The translations under genes were made by a program, and so were the position numbers. The notes under the pieces are model-generated. The model worked only from the letters and a program-made list of their open reading frames with translations. It ran no database searches and was not told the DNA's origin. A DNA stretch of 17,163 nt from JABSOG01 sp041583135. GTDB lineage: Bacteria; Pseudomonadota; Gammaproteobacteria; Enterobacterales; Alteromonadaceae. Positions 7,645-13,489 of the stretch are shown here, one piece after another; position 1 is the first letter of the stretch, and each line of letters opens with the position of its first letter. The stretch is taken from the NCBI GenBank assembly GCA_041583135.1, contig JBFHGJ010000120.1:1-17163 (forward strand). The letters run 5' to 3'.

Positions 7645-7657
7645 TACGAAGGTGCCT

Positions 7658-7831
7658 ATGAAAAGACAAAAAAGAGATAAATTGGAACGTGCTCATTCAC
7701 AAGGTTACAAAGCGGGGGTTGCAGGTAAGTCTAAAGACGATTGTCCCTACCAAGGGATGGATGCCAGATCGAACTGGCTAGGCGGTTGGCGAGAAGCCAA
7801 CGAAGACAGAAGTGTCGGCCTGTTCAGATAA
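7658..7831 (+). CDS. rmf: Ribosome modulation factor RMF
   Basis: This 57-residue protein begins MKRQKRDKLERAHSQGY and contains CPYQ (29-32) and RSNWLGGWREA (37-47). That closely matches E. coli RMF, which has MKRQKRDRLERAHQRGY and the CPYQ and QWLGGWREA motifs at 55 residues. RMF binds the 30S subunit near the anti-Shine-Dalgarno region in stationary phase or starvation and drives dimerisation to inactive 100S (hibernating) ribosomes. The ATG at 7658 follows GAAGGTG (about 7648-7654). The position after uup and a DUF3466 gene is the usual Alteromonadales/Vibrionales neighbourhood. A strong terminator follows 26 bp later. A 245-bp upstream gap suggests an independent, growth-regulated promoter, although I cannot place it confidently. 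Confidence 0.97.
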   Translation: MKRQKRDKLERAHSQGYKAGVAGKSKDDCPYQGMDARSNWLGGWREANEDRSVGLFR

Positions 7832-7856
7832 ATTTCTTTTCAACCATTTTTCTATT

Positions 7857-7891
7857 AAAACGTTGGGTCCTAAAGGGCCCGACGTTTTTTT
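7857..7891 (+). terminator. Rho-independent terminator of rmf
   Basis: CGTTGGGTCC (7861-7870) pairs with GGGCCCGACG (7875-7884) through ten pairs including two G-U, with a TAAA loop, and is followed by seven Ts (7885-7891). The A-run before the stem can pair with the T-run. Confidence 0.92.
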
Positions 7892-7958
7892 ATGGCTGTA
7901 ATGGTGCTCAGGTGGTGTTTAATAGCGCGACCTTTCGGGGGGTCTATTGGTTGGTCGC

Positions 7959-8162
7959 TTAAACGAGCAATCGGCCGAAACGGCGCTTTTGACTATGCTT
8001 AGCTGGGGATTGAAGGTTAGCGACTTGACGACTAGAGCGCCGCATACAAACCGAACTGATGATTCGGCCGTTAAATTTGCTGTCGCAAGATGAACAGACC
8101 TTAACTTTAATCTTTACCTTAGCCGTTCGTGTGATCTGTAAATCTAGGGTAGGCAGTGTCAT
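7959..8162 (-). CDS. Possible small basic Cys-rich protein between rmf and gcvR
   Basis: An open frame of 67 codons runs on the minus strand from ATG at 8162 (a GTG at 8171 is also possible) to TAA at 7961-7959. The predicted protein is basic and contains CSSC (about 23-26) followed by a third Cys in SSVCMRRSSRQ, a C-x2-C-x12-C pattern that could be half of a zinc-binding site. The tail is rich in Lys and Arg (SQKRRFGR). I do not recognise a family with certainty, no clear ribosome binding site is present, and the start lies inside a perfect inverted repeat (8150-8177). It is a candidate only. It fills most of the 7892-8200 gap, in which I see nothing else coding. Confidence 0.3.
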   Translation of the reverse strand: MTLPTLDLQITRTAKVKIKVKVCSSCDSKFNGRIISSVCMRRSSRQVANLQSPAKHSQKRRFGRLLV

Positions 8163-8177
8163 TAAGCGCACTGCCTA
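8150..8177. repeat. Perfect 9-bp inverted repeat downstream of gcvR
   Basis: TAGGCAGTG (8150-8158) and CACTGCCTA (8169-8177) are perfect inverted repeats around a 10-base loop, 24 bp after the gcvR stop. No T-run follows on either strand, so it is not a classical intrinsic terminator. It could stabilise the 3' end of the gcvR mRNA, work with Rho, or be an operator for the small minus-strand frame that starts inside it. Confidence 0.55.
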
Positions 8178-8200
8178 GTGTGGACGCAATGTCGCGAAGT

Positions 8201-8740
8201 TTAGCTGTGTGGCGAACTTTGGTTATCTGCTTCGTTCTGCTCTGGCCGTTCAATATCGACGATTAAGTCGGCAGCAATCGATTCAAGCGCTTCAACTACG
8301 GTGTCTTTGCTTAAGCCTACCGGTAGTTCAATGGTGGCAATCGCATTAAACAACGGCACGCCCCAGTTGGGGGCACTTTGACGGCTACTGACAAACTGGA
8401 CGATATTGGCGCCCTTATGCTTAATAATGGAAGACAACTCGTTCACGATACCGGGTCTATCATTGCCGGTGATCACAAACTTCAGTTGTTCGCCAAAATT
8501 GTCGTCGGTGTCAAAACTGCCTTCATGAACGCTCACATGCTCGATGGGGGCCAACGCTTCGGTAAGCGATTGCAATTTGTCTTCCGGCATTTCCACTTGG
8601 ATAATACCGGCAAAATAGCCAGCTAAATGGCTCAAGTTACTGGCAAGCCAATTTCCTTGATGTTCCATAACGATATTGGATACTTTTTTAACCAGTCCCG
8701 ATTCGTCAGGACCTACTACGGTAAGCACGATCTGTTTCAT
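8201..8740 (-). CDS. gcvR: GcvR-like ACT-domain regulator of the glycine cleavage system
   Basis: The 179-residue protein starts MKQIVLTVVGPDESGLV and consists of two ACT domains: about residues 4-72 and about 86-165, the second opening with FVITGNDRPGIVNELS. Both begin with the beta strand and G.D..G(I/L)V turn expected of ligand-binding ACT folds. This matches the GcvR family; in E. coli GcvR (190 residues) binds the activator GcvA and, in the absence of glycine, represses gcvTHP. It has no DNA-binding domain and acts in the cytoplasm through a partner. A longer frame extends to 8833, but the ACT domain begins right at the Met encoded at 8740, so I use that start; AGGGA lies a rather long 13 bp upstream. 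The gene is divergent from the phosphate operon. The tail is Glu/Asn/Ser-rich. Confidence 0.88.
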   Translation of the reverse strand: MKQIVLTVVGPDESGLVKKVSNIVMEHQGNWLASNLSHLAGYFAGIIQVEMPEDKLQSLTEALAPIEHVSVHEGSFDTDDNFGEQLKFVITGNDRPGIVNELSSIIKHKGANIVQFVSSRQSAPNWGVPLFNAIATIELPVGLSKDTVVEALESIAADLIVDIERPEQNEADNQSSPHS

Positions 8741-8895
8741 AAAATTGTAATATCCCTCACGAGAATTAAAGCCAATAGGGTATGCCCCAGTCACAGGCAA
8801 GTATTGTCTGCAATGTCGGATGTGTCCAGTCAAAGGCCACTTTAATTGCCAAAAACTCAGCAGTTGGATTGGGCAAAGTGAATGGTCAAATCAAT

Positions 8896-8935
8896 TATGA
8901 CAGGTTTATGACATCAATATGACGCTTATATGACA
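8896..8935 (-). promoter_or_regulatory. Double Pho box (four PhoB half-sites)
   Basis: TATGACA, TATGACA, TATGACG and TATGACA begin at 8896, 8907, 8918 and 8929, each 11 bp apart with 4-bp AT-rich spacers. On the minus strand this is TGTCATA repeated every 11 bp, the exact structure of PhoB binding sites (7-bp TGTCATA direct repeats plus 4 bp). The orientation points toward gcvR, yet the site lies just upstream of the promoter of the DUF47-pit operon and its last half-sites occupy the -35 position. Confidence 0.88.
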
Positions 8936-8942
8936 ATTTTGC

Positions 8943-8951
8943 TGCGATAAT
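8943..8951 (+). promoter_or_regulatory. Extended -10 of the DUF47-pit operon
   Basis: TGCGATAAT is an extended -10 (TGN followed by GATAAT, 5 of 6 matches) placed 10 bp after the last PhoB half-site. The -35 position (about 8923-8928, CGCTTA) does not match the consensus and lies within the Pho boxes. The transcript would have a leader of about 120 nt before the DUF47 ATG, containing a 14-bp palindrome (9025-9038). Confidence 0.55.
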
Positions 8952-9076
8952 GGTGGCAAAATTCATTATTTTGTAAATATATCACGAATTTTCTGAGATT
9001 TTGGCTTTTCATACAGAGATAAATAGGTAAGATTACCTCGTAAATTTCACATGACTAAATTCATAGGAATATTTTT

Positions 9077-9754
9077 ATGTCTGTCAGTTCCATTATGGAC
9101 GTATTTGCCAAATCTCCTCTTAAGCCTATTGAGGAGCATGTGCAGATCGTACACAGCGCCGCAGAACAATTGAGCCAATTTTTTGCTGCTGTTTTTCAGA
9201 ACGACTGGGAACAAGCTGAAAAGGTTCGCAACACCATTTCAGAATTGGAAAGAAAGGCCGATGGCTTAAAACGCAAAGTGCGTTTGCAATTGCCGCGTGG
9301 CTTATTTTTACCTGTCGGTCGCACCGATCTGCTTGAGCTTATCACGCAGCAGGACAAAATTGCCAATCGTGCAAAAGATATTGCCGGTCGAGTATTGGGC
9401 AGGGAATTGCAGATACCAGAAGCTCTTCAACAAGATTTCTCCGATTTCGTTAACCGCTGTATCGAAGCGACTCATCAAGCTTCCATCGCGGTTAATGAAT
9501 TCGATGATCTGCTTGAGTCGGGCTTCAGCGGTCGTGAAGTCTCTATGGTTGAAAAGCTAATTGAAAACATTGATAAGATTGAAAACGACACAGATGATAT
9601 GCAGATCAGCTTGCGTCGTAAACTATTGAAACTCGAAAAAGAGTTAAATCCGATAGATGTGATGTTCTTGTACGACATCTTCGATTGGGTCGGCGATTTG
9701 GCAGATCATGCTGAGCGTGTCGGTTCTCGCCTTGAAATTATTCTAGCCCGTTAA
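9077..9754 (+). CDS. PhoU-like DUF47 (TIGR00153-type) phosphate transport accessory protein
   Basis: The 225-residue all-helical cytoplasmic protein lacks signal and membrane segments and resembles the DUF47/TIGR00153 family, distant relatives of PhoU. Family features visible are the N-terminal SPLKPIEEHV, the conserved basic/acidic helix ELERKADGLKRKVR (about 56-69), the LPRGLFLPVGRTDLLEL segment (about 72-88), and the C-terminal DWVGDLADHAERV helix with the acidic spacing seen in PhoU metal-binding repeats. DUF47 genes are commonly found just upstream of PiT transporter genes, and the protein is thought to modulate the permease. The ATG at 9077 follows AGGAA by a suitable spacing. The next gene starts 16 bp downstream, so they form an operon under the Pho-box region at 8896-8951. 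Confidence 0.9.
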   Translation: MSVSSIMDVFAKSPLKPIEEHVQIVHSAAEQLSQFFAAVFQNDWEQAEKVRNTISELERKADGLKRKVRLQLPRGLFLPVGRTDLLELITQQDKIANRAKDIAGRVLGRELQIPEALQQDFSDFVNRCIEATHQASIAVNEFDDLLESGFSGREVSMVEKLIENIDKIENDTDDMQISLRRKLLKLEKELNPIDVMFLYDIFDWVGDLADHAERVGSRLEIILAR

Positions 9755-9770
9755 GCAAAGGTAAAGTGCA

Positions 9771-11036
9771 ATGGATATCATTCTTAATTATGGCCCTCAG
9801 CTAGTTATTATTGCCGCAATTGTCGGCTTTTTAATGGCGTGGGGGATTGGTGCTAACGACGTTGCCAATGCAATGGGTACGTCTGTTGGCTCTAAAGCCT
9901 TGACTATCAAACAAGCTATCCTGATTGCGATGGTGTTTGAGTTTGCTGGTGCTTATTTGGCCGGTGGTGAAGTTACCTCTACTATTCGTAAAGGGATCAT
10001 TGACCCTGCGGCATTTGTTGGACAAGCCGATATCCTCGTGTTGGGTATGATAGCCTCTTTGTTGGCCGCCGGTGTTTGGCTGGTCATCGCTTCGTATCTT
10101 GGTTGGCCTGTTTCGACCACTCACTCGATCGTTGGTGCCATTATTGGTTTCTCGGTTGTCGGTGTTAGTGTTGATGCGGTTAACTGGAGTAAGGTCGGTG
10201 GTATCGTTGGTAGCTGGATCATCACGCCGTTGTTATCGGGCATCTTGGCTTTCTTTATCTTCCAAAGCGCACAAAAGCTGATTTTCAATACTTCAAACCC
10301 TTTGAAAAATGCCAAGCGTTACGTTCCTTTATATATGGGTCTTGCCGGTTTTGTATTGTCTTTGGTTACAATCAAAAAAGGTCTTAAGCATGTTGGCTTG
10401 CAAATGGGCCCTACCGAAGGTCCGTTGCTTGCTGTCGCCATTGGTATTATTGTTGCGCTTCTTGGTGCGGTTGCTATTTCACGTTTGAAGATCGCCGATA
10501 ACCTACCACAAGATGAGCAGTTTAATAACGTAGAGAAAGTATTTGCCGTGTTGATGGTTATCACTGCTTGCTGTATGGCGTTTGCTCATGGTTCGAATGA
10601 CGTTGCCAATGCCATAGGTCCTTTGGCCGCTGTGGTTGGTGTGGTTGAACACAACGGTGAAATTGCCAAGAAAACCGCGTTAGTTTGGTGGATTTTGCCT
10701 TTGGGTGGTTTGGGTATCGTTGCAGGTCTTGCTCTGTTCGGTAAACAAGTTATGCAAACCATTGGTAATGGCATTACTCACTTAACACCTAGCCGTGGTT
10801 TCGCCGCTGAGCTTGCTGCTGCTGCGACGGTTGTTATTGCTTCTGGCACCGGCTTGCCAATCTCGACAACACAAACGTTGGTTGGTGGTGTTCTTGGTGT
10901 TGGTATGGCACGTGGTATAGCTGCCATTAACTTAGGTGTGGTTAGAAACATCGTTGTTTCATGGGTTATTACCTTGCCGGTTGGTGCTGGTTTGGCCATC
11001 ATATTTTTCTATATGTTCAAAGCCATTTACTCATGA
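9771..11036 (+). CDS. pit: PiT-family low-affinity inorganic phosphate permease
   Basis: This 421-residue inner-membrane protein has about ten hydrophobic helices. It carries the two PiT signature repeats in inverted-repeat halves: GANDVANAMGTSVGSKALT (from about 28) and AHGSNDVANAIGPLAA (from about 272). PiT carriers import metal-phosphate using the proton gradient (Na+ in some lineages). The halves also share STTHSIVGA- and STTQTLVGG-type segments. The length (421) is close to short bacterial PiTs of the DUF47-linked subgroup, not to the roughly 499-residue E. coli PitA. It starts 16 bp after the DUF47 gene behind AAAGG, and a strong terminator follows. Regulation by PhoB is suggested by the upstream boxes. 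The exact cation is not readable from the sequence. Confidence 0.95.
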   Translation: MDIILNYGPQLVIIAAIVGFLMAWGIGANDVANAMGTSVGSKALTIKQAILIAMVFEFAGAYLAGGEVTSTIRKGIIDPAAFVGQADILVLGMIASLLAAGVWLVIASYLGWPVSTTHSIVGAIIGFSVVGVSVDAVNWSKVGGIVGSWIITPLLSGILAFFIFQSAQKLIFNTSNPLKNAKRYVPLYMGLAGFVLSLVTIKKGLKHVGLQMGPTEGPLLAVAIGIIVALLGAVAISRLKIADNLPQDEQFNNVEKVFAVLMVITACCMAFAHGSNDVANAIGPLAAVVGVVEHNGEIAKKTALVWWILPLGGLGIVAGLALFGKQVMQTIGNGITHLTPSRGFAAELAAAATVVIASGTGLPISTTQTLVGGVLGVGMARGIAAINLGVVRNIVVSWVITLPVGAGLAIIFFYMFKAIYS

Positions 11037-11061
11037 TAGCATTGGTTTAAGCTATCACTTT

Positions 11062-11089
11062 AAAAAGCGGGCAATAGCCCGCTTTTTTT
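11062..11089 (+). terminator. Rho-independent terminator of the DUF47-pit operon
   Basis: AAAAAGCGGGC (11062-11072) pairs perfectly with GCCCGCTTTTT (11077-11087) around an AATA loop, and the T-run continues to 11089. It begins 25 bp after the pit stop codon. Confidence 0.95.
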
Positions 11090-11112
11090 GTGTAGGGATT
11101 ACGCTCAGGTGA

Positions 11113-11127
11113 TTTGCACGTTGCAAA
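11113..11127. promoter_or_regulatory. Candidate LysR-type operator upstream of the oxyR-like gene
   Basis: TTTGCACGTTGCAAA is a perfect 6-bp inverted repeat with a 3-bp centre and contains the T-N11-A core typical of LysR-type binding sites. It lies 67 bp before the ATG at 11195, and a TTGACG (11141-11146) that could serve as a -35 follows it. Autoregulation is the usual role of such a site; here it is inferred. Confidence 0.45.
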
Positions 11128-11194
11128 CGGCGCCGAGGGTTTGACGACGCGTACAGATATTTCTAAAGATGGCAAACTGATAAGACAAAAAACC

Positions 11195-12115
11195 ATGATT
11201 AACCTGCCGAATCTTAAACATTTGCAATATCTTATTGCCTTACACAAACATCAACACTTCAAGCAAGCTGCTGTGGCGTGTGATGTCAGTCAATCGACGC
11301 TGAGTGCGGCTATCGCTCAATTGGAAGAACAGCTGAACTGTGCGCTTATCGAGCGAAAGCATAAGGGGTTTAACTTTACCCCTGTCGGCGAGCAGGTGAT
11401 CAGGGATGCGAAAATGCTGGTCCAGTCAGCAACGGATCTCATTCAGTTTACGTCGAGCCACAATCAACCGATGACGGGCAACTTGGTGCTGGGCTGTATC
11501 CCAACCATTGCGCCTTTTGTATTGAGTAACATCGTCAAAGATACCAGTATACAGTTCCCCAACCTCAAGCTTTTGTTACTTGAAGAAACCACCAGCAACT
11601 TGATTGAAGCATTGAGTTTCGGTGATGTCGATATGGCTATTGTCGCCTTGCCGTATAAAACCGAAGGGTTTTGTGAGGTAGTGTTGGCAGAAGAACCTTT
11701 AAATCTGGTGATGCACAAGCAGGCATATGAAACCTCGGGTGGAGACATTGCGAAGCTGGCAGATGGCAGTGTGGTGCTATTACATCAAGATCATTGTTTG
11801 AGTGGTCATTGTAAAGGCCAATTTAAAAAGTTGACGCCAGCCAAAATCAACCGGTTTTTTGCCACCAGCATCACCACCATGATCCAAATGGCTGAGGCGG
11901 CAAAAAGTGCCACCATCATTCCGCAGATGGCGTTGAATGCAAATATTCTCGCGGGGACTGGCTTGCAAGTGGTTCATGGAAACGTGCCAAATGCAACGCG
12001 TAAGGTGGCCTTGTTGTGGCGTCAAAGTAACAAACGTTTGGCATTGTATCAGCCGCTGATTGGCGTGATCAGTGAAGTTGTTCGTACCAAGTGTTTAAAG
12101 AATCACCCATTTTAA
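11195..12115 (+). CDS. oxyR: OxyR-like LysR-family transcriptional regulator
   Basis: The 306-residue protein has a LysR winged-helix DNA-binding domain (about 1-62, with FKQAAVACDVSQSTLSAAI as the helix-turn-helix), a linker helix and a periplasmic-binding-like effector domain (about 90-300). Similarity to E. coli OxyR is recognisable along its length: NLKHLQYLIALHKHQHF, GNLVLGCIPTIAPF, and SVVLLHQDHCL, which aligns with MLEDGHCLRD. OxyR senses peroxide through Cys199 and Cys208; here the corresponding region has Cys201 and Cys206, so the first is conserved and the second is only five residues away. The ATG at 11195 fits the family N-terminus; an upstream extension to 11114 is unlikely because it would overlap the operator-like palindrome. 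It stands alone between two terminated or spaced operons. It may be a paralogue with a different effector. Confidence 0.8.
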   Translation: MINLPNLKHLQYLIALHKHQHFKQAAVACDVSQSTLSAAIAQLEEQLNCALIERKHKGFNFTPVGEQVIRDAKMLVQSATDLIQFTSSHNQPMTGNLVLGCIPTIAPFVLSNIVKDTSIQFPNLKLLLLEETTSNLIEALSFGDVDMAIVALPYKTEGFCEVVLAEEPLNLVMHKQAYETSGGDIAKLADGSVVLLHQDHCLSGHCKGQFKKLTPAKINRFFATSITTMIQMAEAAKSATIIPQMALNANILAGTGLQVVHGNVPNATRKVALLWRQSNKRLALYQPLIGVISEVVRTKCLKNHPF

Positions 12116-12159
12116 ACTTTCCCTTCTTTCTTTTTTCAGCTAATTCTTTGAAAAATAGT

Positions 12160-12218
12160 TATAATTTTTCGAGTTCAAGTTTTTTGAAAAAAATATCTCA
12201 CTATTTTCAAACTATTTT
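12160..12218 (+). promoter_or_regulatory. Possible promoter region of the ECF sigma operon
   Basis: A perfect TATAAT (12160-12165) lies in the 148-bp AT-rich gap before the sigma gene, without a good -35. Downstream, ACTATTTT is repeated at 12200-12207 and 12211-12218, 11 bp apart, and an inverted AAAATAGT is present at 12152-12159. I do not see a standard ECF GGAAC-type -35 with a paired -10, so autoregulation cannot be supported from the sequence. Confidence 0.3.
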
Positions 12219-12263
12219 TACGTCAGAACCTACCTTATAGAAAACGATTGAGATGGAAGATAC

Positions 12264-12815
12264 GTGTTTAATCAAAGTGACGAAGCGTTAGTAAAGAAAG
12301 CGCTGCAAGGCAATAAGTCTTCTTGGCTTAAGTTAGTCACCCGCTACGAAAAGCTGGTGTACAACTACGCCCTAAGAATGGTGAGCTCGCCCGATGATGC
12401 CATGGATCTGATGCAAGATACGTTTATGGCGCTGTTTAGAAGCCTTGAGGGCTTTCGTGGCGACAGCAGTTTTAAAAGCTGGCTGATGAAAATAGCTCAC
12501 TATCGCTGTATTGAGTTCTATCGCAAGAGGCGCTCAACCATAGATATCGATGCGCTGCCGGAGGCATTTAATGAAGAAGGCGAGGGGTGTCCTGAGCGCT
12601 CCTTTGTCGATTTTCAACAGGGAAACGATGTGGTCAATGCCATGAGTCAACTGCCGGTCAATCAGCGGGCCGTAATAGAAATGAAGTTTTTTCAGCATTT
12701 GACCTTTGATGATATTGCCGCCCAGTTGGGCATTTCGAGTAATACGGTCAAATCAAGACTTTACGCCGGATTAGATAAGATGAAACAAGTGTTGGAGGTG
12801 GTTTATGCCAACTGA
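12264..12815 (+). CDS. ECF-type RNA polymerase sigma factor
   Basis: The 183-residue protein has sigma-70 region 2 (about 25-92: YEKLVYNYALRMV, DAMDLMQDTFMALFRSLEGFRG, SFKSWLMKIAHYRCIEFYRKRR) and region 4 (about 123-175, with LTFDDIAAQLGISSNTVKSRLYAGLDKMK as the -35-binding helix-turn-helix), and lacks regions 1 and 3, as in ECF (group IV) sigmas. It would direct RNA polymerase to a small regulon when released from its anti-sigma. The start is GTG at 12264, 5 bp after GGAAG; an ATG at 12253 is out of frame. Its 3' end overlaps the next gene by 11 bp, behind a strong GGAGGTG site, a layout usual for sigma/anti-sigma pairs. I cannot assign an ECF subgroup. Confidence 0.92.
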   Translation: MFNQSDEALVKKALQGNKSSWLKLVTRYEKLVYNYALRMVSSPDDAMDLMQDTFMALFRSLEGFRGDSSFKSWLMKIAHYRCIEFYRKRRSTIDIDALPEAFNEEGEGCPERSFVDFQQGNDVVNAMSQLPVNQRAVIEMKFFQHLTFDDIAAQLGISSNTVKSRLYAGLDKMKQVLEVVYAN

Positions 12816-13488
12816 TAAAGAGTGGTTCGAGCGCTGGCTAGATGGTGAGGCGGTCGATGAAAAAGTGATTGCGCGCTGGCAGCAAGATGAGTCGTTAAAG
12901 GACCATTATGACACCGGCCTATATTTGCAACATCAAGCCGACTGCTATGAAAACCAAGCGGTACCCCGCTGGGATAGAGAAGCGACCTTTGGCTATGAAA
13001 AACCGCCGAGCCGATGGGCGGCGTGGTTTAACAACTCTCCGGCATTGTCGATGGCGTTTTCTATTGCCGCTATTTTGATGGTGCTGTTTAAGGTGGAGTT
13101 ACAAATTAATGATAACGGGGTGTTGTTGACTTTTGGTCAGGCCAGCAATCAACAGATGCTTAATCAGTTGGATGAGCGGCTGGTGCAGTACAGCAGAGAT
13201 CAGCAACTGGTTATGGCCAATTACGTCAATGACATACAGGCACAGCAAAAGCAGGATATGACACAATTGGCCAGCTATTTGGTCGAGTCGGCGCGAACAG
13301 AAAGACGTGAGGATATCACCGAATTGGTGAAGTATATCAATGATCGCCGAGAGGACGATTTGACGTTGCAAAAGTATCAGATAGACAAGATTTTATATCG
13401 TTATAACCAGAAAAGCAGTGGTGCTGAGTTAAGACCGATGTCTTATCAGCAGCCGGTTAAGCAATCAACTCAGCAAGAGGAAAAGTAA
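12805..13488 (+). CDS. Probable anti-sigma factor, single-pass membrane protein
   Basis: The 227-residue protein has an N-terminal cytoplasmic part (1-78) rich in Trp, Asp and Glu, one membrane helix (about 79-97, PALSMAFSIAAILMVLFKV), and a C-terminal periplasmic part (98-227). The last is highly charged and helical, with two similar segments: QDMTQLASYLVESARTERRE (150-169) and DITELVKYINDRREDD (170-185). Membrane topology, overlap with the ECF sigma gene and the strong GGAGGTG ribosome binding site (12794-12800) all suggest an anti-sigma factor that ties the sigma to the membrane. I see no zinc-binding HxxxCxxC (ZAS) motif, so it is not a standard zinc anti-sigma. The Gln/Asp-rich periplasmic helices could contact the coiled-coil protein encoded 1 bp downstream. 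Confidence 0.65.
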   Translation: MPTDKEWFERWLDGEAVDEKVIARWQQDESLKDHYDTGLYLQHQADCYENQAVPRWDREATFGYEKPPSRWAAWFNNSPALSMAFSIAAILMVLFKVELQINDNGVLLTFGQASNQQMLNQLDERLVQYSRDQQLVMANYVNDIQAQQKQDMTQLASYLVESARTERREDITELVKYINDRREDDLTLQKYQIDKILYRYNQKSSGAELRPMSYQQPVKQSTQQEEK

Positions 13489-13489
13489 C

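Noticed and set aside
7741..7962. 73-codon plus-strand frame over the rmf end and terminator
   Set aside because: It is out of frame with rmf and reads through the strong terminator; RMF is clearly the coding frame there.
8741..8833. 31-residue N-terminal extension of GcvR
   Set aside because: The ACT domain begins at the Met encoded at 8740 and the extension has no family resemblance, so the shorter start is preferred.
8795..8833. gcvR promoter with -35 TTGACT and -10 GACAAT on the minus strand
   Set aside because: The spacing is 19 bp and the -10 is weak, so I could not support it well enough to list.
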